A stretch of 64,000 bases of DNA, from NCBI GenBank assembly GCA_004298155.1, contig SCRD01000020.1, positions 1 to 64,000 of the forward strand, read 5' to 3'. The translations under genes were made by a program, and so were the position numbers. Shown in pieces: positions 30,112 through 39,206 of the stretch (positions are counted from its first letter, which is position 1; every line of letters starts with the position of its first letter). The notes beneath the pieces were generated by a model. The model had not been told where the DNA came from. It ran no database searches and worked only from the letters and a program-made list of their open reading frames with translations. The DNA comes from Acidobacteriota bacterium (GTDB lineage Bacteria; Acidobacteriota; Terriglobia; UBA7540).

Positions 30112-31536
30112 ATGAGTCAGCGTTCTGAAGTCAGCCGCCGTGAATTTTTGAAGTCGGGAGCCAGGACGAGTGCAGGTTTAGCGGCGTTAGGAGGCATTGG
30201 CCTGGTTGGGGCGACGGGGAAAGTTCTGGGAGCCAATGAGCGCGTCCGGGTTGCCGTCTGTGGTGTCCGGGGGCGAGGATGGGACCACGTAAGAGGATAC
30301 TCGAAGCTCCCCAACGTGCAGATTGCGGCCCTTTGCGATGTAGATGAGAACGTAGGCCGCAAGCGGATTGCGGATATGGAGAAAATGGGGCTTGCTAAGC
30401 CTGAATTCTATTATGACGTGCGGAAACTGCTGGAAGACAAGTCGATCGACGCGATTTCGATTGCCACTCCGGACCACTGGCATTCGCTGATGGCTATCTG
30501 GGGTTGTGAAGCTGGCAAGGACGTTTATTGTGAAAAGCCCTGTTGCCACAACTGGTGGGAAGGCAAACAACTGGTGACGGCAGCGAACCGTTACAACCGG
30601 ATTGTGCAGCATGGAACACAGAGCCGTTCGATGCAAGGTGTCATCGATGCGGTGCAGAAACTTCGCGACGGACTGATTGGCGATGTCTATCTGGCCCGCG
30701 GACTTTGTTACAAGTGGCGGCCTACCATTGGGCACACTCCGAACGAGGCAACACCCTCTGGCGTTCATTATGATCTGTGGCTGGGGCCTGCTCCTGAAGA
30801 GCCTTTCACCAAAAACCACTTCCACTACAACTGGCACTGGTTCTGGAACTACGGAAGCGGCGACCTGGGCAACCAGGGCATCCACCAGCTTGACATTGCC
30901 CGCTGGGGACTGGGCGTCAAGTTCCCTAACAGGGTCACTGCCGTGGGTGGGAAATTCATGTTCAAAGACGACCAGGAGACTCCCAACGTGCTGAACTCAT
31001 CCTTCCAGTACGATATGCCGGACGGCAGCCGCAAAATGCTCGAATTCGAAGTGAGAGGTTGGATTACCAATCACGAAGCAGGCATCGGGGAAGGCCGAGG
31101 GTCGCATGGGGTCCCGGCGGCCGGACTGCAGGCCCAGGCGCGCACGCTGGGTCCGGCGTCTTCGCCTCAGAATACCATTGGCGATATTTTTTACGGCTCC
31201 AAGGGGTACATGGCGATCGACGGGTCAGAAGGTTACAAGACGTGGCTTGGTCCGGGGCATGAGCCTGGCCCGCAGGGTTCCGGAGGCGGCGACCATTTCC
31301 TGAATTTTGTTAATGCCGTCCGGTCACGGAACAAGGCATCGCTCACTGCGCCTATTGAAGAGGGCTATATTTCCGCAACGTTGATTTATTTGGCTAACGC
31401 CTCTTACATGCTGGGCAAAACCATCGAATTTGATCCGGATGCCATGCAGGTGGTGAATGACGATGAAGCCAACCGCCTGCTGAGGAGCGCAGATCGCGGC
31501 TACAGGAGACCGTTCTATATTCCAGAGAACGTGTAG
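30112..31536 (+). CDS. Gfo/Idh/MocA-family oxidoreductase with Tat signal
   Basis: A 474-residue NAD(P)-dependent oxidoreductase. A twin-arginine signal (SRREFLKSGARTSAGLAALG) precedes the Rossmann domain, which starts RVRVAVCGVRGRGWDHVRGY. The family motif EKP appears in DVYCEKPCCHN, and the C-terminal substrate domain includes NWHWFWNYGSGDLGNQGIHQ with the usual DIARWGLGV helix. Such exported family members, common in Acidobacteria and Planctomycetes, probably work on sugars in the periplasm. AAGGGGGAT lies upstream of the ATG. The next gene, a Tat-exported TIM-barrel protein, is a likely partner. Confidence 0.88.
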   Translation: MSQRSEVSRREFLKSGARTSAGLAALGGIGLVGATGKVLGANERVRVAVCGVRGRGWDHVRGYSKLPNVQIAALCDVDENVGRKRIADMEKMGLAKPEFYYDVRKLLEDKSIDAISIATPDHWHSLMAIWGCEAGKDVYCEKPCCHNWWEGKQLVTAANRYNRIVQHGTQSRSMQGVIDAVQKLRDGLIGDVYLARGLCYKWRPTIGHTPNEATPSGVHYDLWLGPAPEEPFTKNHFHYNWHWFWNYGSGDLGNQGIHQLDIARWGLGVKFPNRVTAVGGKFMFKDDQETPNVLNSSFQYDMPDGSRKMLEFEVRGWITNHEAGIGEGRGSHGVPAAGLQAQARTLGPASSPQNTIGDIFYGSKGYMAIDGSEGYKTWLGPGHEPGPQGSGGGDHFLNFVNAVRSRNKASLTAPIEEGYISATLIYLANASYMLGKTIEFDPDAMQVVNDDEANRLLRSADRGYRRPFYIPENV

Positions 31537-31713
31537 CGACATGGTCGGCAATGAGCCGCCGGAATTCTGGAGGGGTAAGATCCGGACGCCGGAGCAAGTG
31601 CCCGTTGCGGCGCTGGCTCCTGCCCTTCCTGAACGGCCGCTCCAGGCCATTGCGGGCCAGCATTCGGACAGGATGGAGCCTCTCAGGGCCCCCACATTGA
31701 AGAGGAGGGTGAC

Positions 31714-32571
31714 GTGGATATGACACGCCGGGAATTTCTGATGGCGGCCGGCGCGGCCGGAATCTCCATACCTGCACTGGCCAGCGTGGAAGGCATAAAG
31801 ATTGGGGTTTGCGCTTCGACACAGGAACTGGACCAGGTGGTCAGCTACGGATTCGACTACATTGAGCCTGCGGCGGCTTCTGTGGCGGAGATGAGCGAGG
31901 CTGGCTTTCAGGCCTTCAAGACCAAGCTGATGGCCTCGCCCATCCGTTGCGAGTGCTACAACGGTTTTATCCGCCAGAAGGACCTGCGAGTGGTGGGTGA
32001 CGAAGTTAACTGGGACGCTCTGACGGATTATCTAAACAAATCGCTGGCGCGTTGCCGTGAACTTGGCGGATCTATTGTCGTCTGGGGCAGCGCGGGGTCA
32101 AGAAACGTTCCGCCCGGTTATTCACGCGACAAGGCTTGGGGCCAGATCAGGAATTTTCTGGGGAAGGCGGGCGAAATTGCGCGCCGTCACCAGATGATGA
32201 TCGCCATCGAACCCTTGCGCCATCAGGAGAGCAACATTATTAATACCGGAGCAGAAGCCCTGCAACTGGTCCATGGGGTCAACCATCCCAATATCAAGAT
32301 GATCATTGATTATTACCACCTGCGCGTGGAGAACGAAAACCCGGACATTGTGTGGAAAGCACGAAAAGAGATTGTACACTTCCACTTTGCCAATCCTAAC
32401 GGGCGGCTGTGGCCGAAGAGTCCTGCTGAGGACCCCGAATATGGCGAGTTCTTCAAGCTGGTGAAAAAGATCGGCTTCCACGGTGGAATCTCCGTTGAGG
32501 GCCGGGGATCGCTGGCTCAAGACGCCACGGCCAGTCTGGCCTTTTTCCGGCAGGAAATCACCGCCGCATGA
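31714..32571 (+). CDS. Tat-exported TIM-barrel sugar isomerase/epimerase-like protein
   Basis: A 285-residue AP-endonuclease-2-type TIM barrel. A Tat signal opens it (TRREFLMAAGAAGISIPALA). Barrel strands include IKIGVCASTQELDQVVSYGF, SIVVWGSAGSRNVPPG, MMIAIEPLRHQESNI and IKMIIDYYHLRVENE; glutamate and histidine residues there (AIEPL, DYYH, VHFHFANPNG, SVEGRG) match the metal site of the xylose-isomerase-like family. GTG 31714 and ATG 31720 are both possible behind GAGGAGGG. It follows the Gfo/Idh gene by 177 bp, consistent with a shared pathway. Substrate not determined. Confidence 0.82.
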   Translation: MDMTRREFLMAAGAAGISIPALASVEGIKIGVCASTQELDQVVSYGFDYIEPAAASVAEMSEAGFQAFKTKLMASPIRCECYNGFIRQKDLRVVGDEVNWDALTDYLNKSLARCRELGGSIVVWGSAGSRNVPPGYSRDKAWGQIRNFLGKAGEIARRHQMMIAIEPLRHQESNIINTGAEALQLVHGVNHPNIKMIIDYYHLRVENENPDIVWKARKEIVHFHFANPNGRLWPKSPAEDPEYGEFFKLVKKIGFHGGISVEGRGSLAQDATASLAFFRQEITAA

Positions 32572-32699
32572 GCCCTTCGGCCCGGAATTTCCTCCCGGGC
32601 CATGTGTCTTGACTTCGCGTCGCGCCGGGCTTACGATTTCATCATCAGGAAAACGCCCTGCCATCGAATTTCCGGGAACAAGAGCTCCTGGAGGTAAAT

Positions 32700-33143
32700 A
32701 TGAGTCTTCTAAAGATTGCTCACGTACCTCCCGCAAAGATTGAGGCGGGACAGTCAGTTCTTGAGGCGGTCCGGATAATGGCGAGAGAAGGGGTTGGGGC
32801 TGTTTCTGTTATCGAAAGGGGCGAGCGTGCTGAGCTGTGCGGCGTTTTTACTGAGCGTGACGTGATGCTGCGCGTTGTGCTCCAGAAGCTCGATCCGGAA
32901 CACACAAAAGTGCGCGATGTGATGACGGCCCCGGTTGCGACCATTCTCGAAGAGCTGAGCGCCGAAGAAGCATTCAACCAGATGGTTGACCGACATATGC
33001 GCCACTTGGCGATTGTTTCAGAGGACGGGGATCTCCTCGGAATGCTGTCCATCCGTAATCTGCTTGAACATCTCGTAGAGGACCTTCGCCGCGAACTTAA
33101 TTCCCTTGACCAGTACATCTCAAATGACGGCCCGGGTGGATGA
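32700..33143 (+). CDS. CBS-domain pair protein
   Basis: A 147-residue stand-alone Bateman module: first CBS about residues 8-65 (VLEAVRIMAREGVGAVSVIE, GVFTERDVMLRVVL), second about 75-135 (DVMTAPVATILEELSAEEAF, HLAIVSEDGDLLGMLSIRNL). Such proteins sense adenine nucleotides or regulate partner enzymes. The start has CTGGAGGTAAAT upstream. No catalytic domain is attached; the ClC channel nearby on the other strand has its own CBS domains. Confidence 0.9.
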   Translation: MSLLKIAHVPPAKIEAGQSVLEAVRIMAREGVGAVSVIERGERAELCGVFTERDVMLRVVLQKLDPEHTKVRDVMTAPVATILEELSAEEAFNQMVDRHMRHLAIVSEDGDLLGMLSIRNLLEHLVEDLRRELNSLDQYISNDGPGG

Positions 33144-33317
33144 CCGGACCCAATACCAAGTGCATCAGCTTCACACGGTTCAATTCAGATGATCGAGAAC
33201 CATGGCCTGTGAAGCCCTTCCCTCCATGCAGCTAATCTGCCCTTCTGGTTTGACTCCCACGGCGTGAAGACTGCGAGGTAGATTCGCGGCGCGCGAAGAC
33301 CTGTTCTCGAGGACGCA

Positions 33318-35171
33318 TTACGGCCGGCTGCCTTCAGGGTGAAGATCGGCCTCAGGGACGGAAGGTCCGCCGCTCTCTTTGCCATGCTCCTCATCATTCG
33401 AGGCCCCATAGGCAGCCAGGATATCGGCAATAGAGACGATCCCCTGCAGGTTATTAAAATCGGCCCTGTGGATGACGGGTAGAATTGGCCACTCCCCGAT
33501 CTGCTGAAGGGCAGCATCGAGTGGCTGGTCGGGATGAAGCCGGGGTAGCGGGGGATTAGACACCGCCCTTGCAAGCGGCGAAGCTCCTTTTCCTTCCTTG
33601 ACCAGGCGGCGCAATTCTTCCTTTGTCACGCTTGTCCAGTCGCCGTTTCTGTGAGTCACTAGGAAAAATTCCAGCGCCGTGGCACTCACCCGTCTTGACG
33701 CATCGGCCACCGTGTCTTCAGCGCGCAAGACAATTTCCGCAGGCGGGCGCATGGCATCCTCTACATGCAGTGTTGAACGCTCGCGCTGCTCTTCCATGGA
33801 AGGCAGGTCGGTGCCGTCCTGGCGAGAAATCAGATCGAACAGAGGCACCGGCTGGTACCGGAGCGAGATCAGGTAGGCGATGGTGTTCGAAATCATCACG
33901 GGTAGAATGAGGGAGTAGTTTCCGCTCAATTCCAGCACCATGAACACTGAAGTCATGGGAACACGCATAAAACCAGCAAAGAGTACTCCCATTCCCACAA
34001 GTGCAAAGCCACCGACAGTTCCTCCCAGGTGCGGAAAGAGAATTTGCTCAACTCCGCCCACAGCACCACCGATCATGGCCCCGATAAACAGCGTTGGCGC
34101 GAACATGCCGCCGGGCGTGCCGCTTGAAAATGAAAGGCTCGTGGCAATGATTTTAAAAATCGCCAGGAGCGCCAGCAACTTCCAGGTGAACTGGTCATGC
34201 AATGCCTGGTCAATGATGTCGTAACCGGCTCCCATTACTTGCGGCATCCAGATTCCTGCCACTCCAATCAGCAGTCCGGCCGCTGCCGGCTGGATGTAAT
34301 GGGTCCACTTAGGCATGGCTTTCGAGCGCATCCGGAGAAAGGAGACGAGGCGGACGAACGCCAGAGAGGCAAATCCCCCAACTATGCCGAGGATAGCATA
34401 GGCGAGCAACTCGCCTGGATGCATGAGGTGGAAGGGTGGAACTCGAAACAACGGAGCTTCGCCGAGGAACAAGTGCAGTACCGTGACGCTGGATACAGCG
34501 GAAAGCACGATCGCGCCCAGGACCCCAGCACTCCACTTCCCAATCACTTCCTCGATGACAAAAAGGACGGCTGAAATAGGTGCGTTGAAGGCGGCCGCCA
34601 GTCCTGCAGCGGCGCCGACGGGAGCAATCAGCCGCACTTTTTCGCGTGAGAGATGAAGACGTCTTCCCAGTGCCGATGCGATGCCAGCGCCCATCTGGAG
34701 AGAAGGGTCTTCAGGCCCCAGTGACTGCCCGCTCCCGATTGCGAGAGCACAGGTCACGAACTTGCCGATCACTGTGCTGAACGGAATATAGCCGTCATAT
34801 ATGTAGACGGCGGCTTTTGTCTGGTTGACGCCGCTGCCTCGGACGCCCGGAAATACAAAGATGACCAGGGCCGCAACGGCCAGCCCCGCCAATGGCGGAA
34901 CCAGAAGGACAAGGAACGGGCCTGGGGCCAGGCTGGATCCCAAAAGTTTGATCCGCGTCCAGTCGATGGAAATCTGGAAACATACGACTGCGAGCCCGGA
35001 GAAAAGCCCAATGATTACCGCCAGAATTAGAAAGAGGCCTTCTTCATGCAAAAAGAGCCGCGGCAGCCGCAATTTCACTAACCGGTCGCGTAATCTTTCC
35101 CCATATCGATGAAGGAGCTGGGCGGCGCGGGGTTCAGCAATATCAGGATTGGTCACTGCGGGATCGATCAC
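33318..35171 (-). CDS. ClC-family chloride channel/transporter with C-terminal CBS domains
   Basis: A 617-residue protein with about ten hydrophobic helices and a cytoplasmic CBS pair (about 485-600). ClC selectivity motifs are seen as GSGQSLGPEDPSLQMG (the family G-x-E-x-P with the gating glutamate kept, but an aspartate after it where glycine is usual), GAAAGLAAAFNAPISAVLFV and SSGTPGGMFAPTLFIG. I use GTG 35171, whose GTGA overlaps the stop of the upstream TPR gene; the frame extends further but inside that gene. Translational coupling with the TPR protein is likely. Whether it is a channel or a proton antiporter cannot be told. Confidence 0.88.
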   Translation of the reverse strand: MIDPAVTNPDIAEPRAAQLLHRYGERLRDRLVKLRLPRLFLHEEGLFLILAVIIGLFSGLAVVCFQISIDWTRIKLLGSSLAPGPFLVLLVPPLAGLAVAALVIFVFPGVRGSGVNQTKAAVYIYDGYIPFSTVIGKFVTCALAIGSGQSLGPEDPSLQMGAGIASALGRRLHLSREKVRLIAPVGAAAGLAAAFNAPISAVLFVIEEVIGKWSAGVLGAIVLSAVSSVTVLHLFLGEAPLFRVPPFHLMHPGELLAYAILGIVGGFASLAFVRLVSFLRMRSKAMPKWTHYIQPAAAGLLIGVAGIWMPQVMGAGYDIIDQALHDQFTWKLLALLAIFKIIATSLSFSSGTPGGMFAPTLFIGAMIGGAVGGVEQILFPHLGGTVGGFALVGMGVLFAGFMRVPMTSVFMVLELSGNYSLILPVMISNTIAYLISLRYQPVPLFDLISRQDGTDLPSMEEQRERSTLHVEDAMRPPAEIVLRAEDTVADASRRVSATALEFFLVTHRNGDWTSVTKEELRRLVKEGKGASPLARAVSNPPLPRLHPDQPLDAALQQIGEWPILPVIHRADFNNLQGIVSIADILAAYGASNDEEHGKESGGPSVPEADLHPEGSRP

Positions 35172-36397
35172 CGTTCTGTAGCACCTCGTGTATGAGAGAT
35201 CATCAGCAATGCCTGGTCCGGCGGGGGAGGAACTCCGCAGGCCTGCTGGGCTGTTTCCTCCATTTGCATCACCAGATCCATCACGTTGGGGATAAGATCC
35301 GGGTTGGCGCGAAGAATTTTCCGGCTGACTTTCGGCTGCATCCTTTTCACACTGGAATAAACGCTCGCGAATGGGCCGGTCGACTGTTGAATCTGCAGAT
35401 TCACTCCCCGGCTCTGAGCGCATTGCTTCAGGTGGGATAGTGCCCGTTGAAAGTTCTCAATCGTTCGCCGTCCGCGTTCTTTCTGGGTCAGTCTGCGCTG
35501 GAAAGGATCGAGATCGATAATTAACCTGCTCATTTCAAACTTCATGGCTGCTTCCTGGTTCCTGGGGTTCAGTTCGATGGCCCTGCGGAAATAACGCCGG
35601 GCTTGTGTGAAGTCGGCAAGCTGATATGAAGCCTCTCCCGCTCCAGCCCATGCCCCCTCCAACTTGGGATCGAGTTTCAATGCCTGTTGAAATTCATTCA
35701 GCGCCCGCCGGTAATCCTCCACCTGGACAAACATGAGTCCGACCTGCGTGTGGAGACTGGCGTCGGGTGGCAAGTCTGCCTGGAGAGCGATGAGTTCGGA
35801 TTCCGCGGCATTTCTTTCGCCTTCCGCCAGCAGGAACTTGGATAATTCAAGTCGCACGTCACGCCTGTTGCCCTCGGGATTGAATTCCCAGACGCCGAAA
35901 ACCGCATTCTGGTAGTAGCGGATTGCTTCTGGGATATTGTGTGCATCACCCGACAGCCGGGCAAGTTCGAGATTTACTGCTCCGTCCCCCGGCTGGCGCA
36001 CCCAAAGCGTCTGAAGATAAGCCTTGGCCTCCACCAGGTTGTTGGCCTTGACCAGCGCCTCGGCCAGGCGCTTCTGGTATAACGTGTTGTCGCGCGCGTA
36101 AACGAGAGCGGTGTGGAAATCATCCACTGCTTCCTCAGGACGATTCGCCTGGAGGGCTGCTTCTCCCTTCAGATACCATCTGCCGCCAAGAGCCTGTTGC
36201 GAGGCGTGATATCTCTTGACCGTGAATCCGGTGACCCCGAAGAAAATTGCCAGTAGCACCATGCTGAGCAGGACCAGAGTTTCCCGCTCCAGCGACCAGA
36301 GAAACCCCTGCGGGCGCGTGCAGACTGGACAACCCGCCTGGCCGGCAGGAATCAGTTGCCCACATCTTGGGCAAAGGCGATCACCCTCTGGAGGCAT
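35168..36397 (-). CDS. Zinc-ribbon, membrane-anchored TPR protein
   Basis: A 409-residue protein starting at ATG 36397 (a GGAGAAG lies about 12 bases upstream). An N-terminal zinc ribbon (CPRCGQLIPAGQAGCPVC) is followed by one membrane helix (about 35-57, TLVLLSMVLLAIFFGVTGFT). The rest holds at least five TPR units, e.g. ALQANRPEEAVDDFHTALVY, DYRRALNEFQQALKLDPKLE and DFTQARRYFRRAIELNPRNQ. It probably scaffolds other proteins outside the membrane. It is coupled to the ClC gene by a 4-bp overlap, an association I cannot explain from known families. Confidence 0.8.
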   Translation of the reverse strand: MPPEGDRLCPRCGQLIPAGQAGCPVCTRPQGFLWSLERETLVLLSMVLLAIFFGVTGFTVKRYHASQQALGGRWYLKGEAALQANRPEEAVDDFHTALVYARDNTLYQKRLAEALVKANNLVEAKAYLQTLWVRQPGDGAVNLELARLSGDAHNIPEAIRYYQNAVFGVWEFNPEGNRRDVRLELSKFLLAEGERNAAESELIALQADLPPDASLHTQVGLMFVQVEDYRRALNEFQQALKLDPKLEGAWAGAGEASYQLADFTQARRYFRRAIELNPRNQEAAMKFEMSRLIIDLDPFQRRLTQKERGRRTIENFQRALSHLKQCAQSRGVNLQIQQSTGPFASVYSSVKRMQPKVSRKILRANPDLIPNVMDLVMQMEETAQQACGVPPPPDQALLMISHTRGATER

Positions 36398-36913
36398 AAG
36401 GTTTGCTCTTCTCCTGCTGCACCTTAACTTGCCGGGCGTCTGGCGCAGTTGCGGTCCCTTTGGGTGGAGTTCTGCAGAAAAACCGGGAAATCGGGGAACA
36501 TTCCGCCGTGGCAATCAACTCGGTATCCGTCTGGCACTCAAATTCCCCCCCTGTCCAACAAGAGCCGCAGGTTGCTCTCCGCTGCGGGACTTTCAGCATG
36601 AAGTCATTGTACCAAGTTATCAACGCTTAAATGAGCCGTTTTCCCGCCGTGCGGGTGCGTTCTCCAGATCCTCCAATGGAAAACTTGCGGGGTGGCGTCG
36701 CATGGGCGCTTGAGCGTTCCACTCTTCCCGTTCAAGAGGGAAGGATAATGCAGTTGCTGGTTTCCAGGTTCGCCTGCGTGGAAGAACTGCAGCCCATCCC
36801 ATTACACCAATTCGCCTAAAGCTCAACAGAGTTCCTTCCGATACCCACTGTGCGGGGCAGGGCACATGGTCAGTGAGTTCCGGTCTGTTCCCATTGGATC
36901 TACGGAGGAAGCG
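36398..36913. other. Divergent intergenic region, no gene identified
   Basis: About 515 bp between the TPR gene and the PAS gene. A pairing GCAGTT...AACTGC with inner CTGG/CCAG stem occurs near 36750-36795. Some phrases here resemble tRNA arms but no cloverleaf can be drawn. No convincing ORF. Confidence 0.45.
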
Positions 36914-37609
36914 ATGGCTTTGCTTCATAACGCTGCGCAGCCCCTGCGGCAGACGGGCCGCTTGGGATTTCCCGGACGGGCGGAGACGACCCTTCGAGAC
37001 CTTTCACACATATCGCTGTTGGTGTTTGCGGCTGTTGCCGTGGCAGCGGGCGTAGTGGCCGTGACTTCGTTGTCGTCGGAATTTGGAGCCGGCATCTTCT
37101 GGTCATTCATCGCTGTGGTCGTTCTGTTTCCAATAGCCTGCGGGTTGCTCTTAAAGGAAGTCAGGCGCGTTAGAAAGCGCGAGAGTCAAGTTAGATGTCA
37201 GCAGACTGCAATGGGGTTGCTGAGAAGCGCCAAGGGTTTTAGAGACATTTCGCCTGCTGGGTTATTGATTGTTTCTTCTGACATGCGCATTCAGTTTGCC
37301 AACCAGAAATTCCTGGACAGCATGCTCCGGCGGCCGGAGGAGGTCTCCGGGCGAGAGGTGCGGGAGGCACTCTCAGGCGGGGGTCTTGAAGAACAGGCCC
37401 TAACCTTGCTTCGCCGGCCTGGTCCCGCGGCGAGTTGTTGTTTCGACACTGTCATCCACGCAGGCTCGGGTGCGATGCGCCCAGTGCACATCACCCTGAC
37501 GAGGATCGCCCCGCAACAGGGAGAAGGCAGCGTCCTCGTCATTATTGAAGACCTTCTTCCTGAGCGTTCTTCCCAGCTGGGTGAGCCGGTGGAAGGCTTT
37601 ATATTTTGA
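36914..37609 (+). CDS. Membrane protein with two helices and a PAS domain, no output domain
   Basis: A 231-residue protein. Two adjacent membrane helices (about 33-55 and 60-80: LLVFAAVAVAAGVVAVTSLS, FIAVVVLFPIACGLLLKEV) are followed by a linker helix and one PAS-like domain (about 115-215; SPAGLLIVSSDMRIQFANQK, VSGREVREALSGG). No kinase, cyclase or DNA-binding domain follows; the frame ends in a regular stop. ATG 36914 is chosen for the GGAGGAAGCG just upstream; a start at 36866 has no such site. It may be a sensor acting through a partner. Confidence 0.7.
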   Translation: MALLHNAAQPLRQTGRLGFPGRAETTLRDLSHISLLVFAAVAVAAGVVAVTSLSSEFGAGIFWSFIAVVVLFPIACGLLLKEVRRVRKRESQVRCQQTAMGLLRSAKGFRDISPAGLLIVSSDMRIQFANQKFLDSMLRRPEEVSGREVREALSGGGLEEQALTLLRRPGPAASCCFDTVIHAGSGAMRPVHITLTRIAPQQGEGSVLVIIEDLLPERSSQLGEPVEGFIF

Positions 37610-37825
37610 CGGGCCCTTCTCTGTGGATAGTCCTCCGTTTCTGTGGACGCAGGGTGCATCCACTACACCTTCCGGAAGGGTCATTCACGCCTGCACAACG
37701 GACTCCGTGGGGGGGGCCTCTTCCCGCGCCGGATTCAGCAAGACGGTTTTTGCCTTCTACGGCTGACATGTGAAGGCCGGTCCGCACTGGTTTGATCGGT
37801 ATCCCATTTAACGGCGGAGGTATCA

Positions 37826-38206
37826 ATGATGAGGCATTCATGTCTAACGGGCGCGTTGGCGCTGGTCCTGTTTTCGACTCCAGCGTGGGCCGTCAAAAAG
37901 CCCCATCGGCTGAATTTGACGAAGCTCGACGCGGCCGTCTACCTTGCTACGGAGTTCGACGCTGCCACAACCTACCATCTGCTTCAGAACTGCGGCAGCG
38001 GGTGTTACGAGGCGAACCCCATGGTTCGTCCCTTTGCCCGCAACCCCGGAATCTTTGTTGTGCTGGGCGCGAGCGCATACTCGGTCAACTACATTGCTCA
38101 CAGGCTGGATGATCGAGGTCATCACCGATGGGCAGTAACCTTTCGGATTTTTGCCATTGGGGTACACGCCGGCGCCGGGACACGAGCTCTAACGCTGGAT
38201 CGTTAA
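37826..38206 (+). CDS. Small exported membrane protein of unknown function
   Basis: A 126-residue protein with a signal peptide (LTGALALVLFSTPAWAV) and one or two further hydrophobic segments (NPGIFVVLGASAYSVNYIAH, RIFAIGVHAGAGT). The phrase YHLLQNCGSGCYEANPMVRP with two cysteines recalls DUF5658-like acidobacterial membrane proteins (D-A-x-T followed by E-x-N-P), but I cannot assign it firmly. GGCGGAGGTATCA lies before ATG 37826/37829. Confidence 0.6.
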   Translation: MMRHSCLTGALALVLFSTPAWAVKKPHRLNLTKLDAAVYLATEFDAATTYHLLQNCGSGCYEANPMVRPFARNPGIFVVLGASAYSVNYIAHRLDDRGHHRWAVTFRIFAIGVHAGAGTRALTLDR

Positions 38207-38362
38207 TTTGCAAGGCCAAACCTTTCATCTAAGAAGGTGCGCATTCTTCCCGCGCGAGGGATTTTAGAAGCTCTCGCGGGAACACTTTGCTGCACTGGCT
38301 GCCGCAATTTTCGCCTGATAACGGAAGCCATCCCGCTGCCCTTCTTTTGCGGTAGAATGGGC

Positions 38363-39112
38363 ATGAGTTCACCCATGCCACAAGAGCACAACGCTATGGC
38401 GCCGAGGTATGGCATGCCAGCAGCGGCCATTGGCTTCCGTCCGGAGTTCCTGGACTTCCAGCGCGGGATCCACGTCGGCAACCTGGAAGATACGGAACGG
38501 ATCACCCGCATCCTGAAGCTTGGCATTGAATCCCGCTACCGGCAGCCATTTGTGACGGAGCGCTGGGGGCGCGGTGTTTACTGGCAATGGATTGGATATT
38601 TGCCCAGAGCCAACCGCGAAGCCAAGCCGCTTTCGAATCGCGGCAGTTTCGGTTGTTCGAAGTTCTTCCTTTCCGTTGACACGGATGAAGGACTTTTCAA
38701 GTGCTGCATGCAGGTGGAGCGGGGTTTTCTGAAGGCCCCACGTGATTTTCCCGCCTGCAAGCTCGAGCGCGACTGGGACTGGCACAGGCTGATGGGCGCG
38801 CTCAAGCCTGGCGGCCGCATGGACAAAGAATTGAGGCGGCTGGTGATGCGGGAGGGTTTTAGGGTCCGCGCGGGTAGCTGGGGAGAAGGACCCGTTTATC
38901 TTTCGAAGCCGAATTTCACCGGAGTTGCCGGAATCGTGCAGGCTCTGAAGAATGCGCCTGCGAAGGAGTGGGCGGGCTTCCAGCTTTTCTATGCAATGGA
39001 TGAGAAAGAAGTGCACGGTTCGACTGGAGTCGACCTCGTAGAATCGATGATGGCCGTGTTTGAAGAGGTCACGCCGATGATGAACCTCTGCATGCAGATT
39101 GAGCTGGCATGA
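38363..39112 (+). CDS. Hypothetical protein, about 249 aa
   Basis: An open frame with good protein composition and rich in aromatic residues (TERWGRGVYWQWIGYLPRAN, CKLERDWDWHRLMGALKPGG, EWAGFQLFYAMDEKEV). I do not recognise the family. Start is unclear: ATG codons at 38357, 38363 and 38375 are all possible and none has a strong ribosome site; the frame also extends to 38237. No signal peptide or membrane helix is evident, so it is probably cytoplasmic. Confidence 0.6.
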   Translation: MSSPMPQEHNAMAPRYGMPAAAIGFRPEFLDFQRGIHVGNLEDTERITRILKLGIESRYRQPFVTERWGRGVYWQWIGYLPRANREAKPLSNRGSFGCSKFFLSVDTDEGLFKCCMQVERGFLKAPRDFPACKLERDWDWHRLMGALKPGGRMDKELRRLVMREGFRVRAGSWGEGPVYLSKPNFTGVAGIVQALKNAPAKEWAGFQLFYAMDEKEVHGSTGVDLVESMMAVFEEVTPMMNLCMQIELA

Positions 39113-39206
39113 TAACGGAGAATTATGGGCGCGAAACCGGCAGACCTTTTCCGCCGCGAATGGTCCGGGCCGTCGAGCCCGCCCCAACGAGTGAGGAGCG
39201 TCACAA

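Noticed and set aside
36630-36830. tRNA-like phrases in the gap before the PAS gene
   Set aside because: Segments such as GCGAATTGGTGTAATGG look like D-arms, but no acceptor stem or T-loop can be paired; likely chance.
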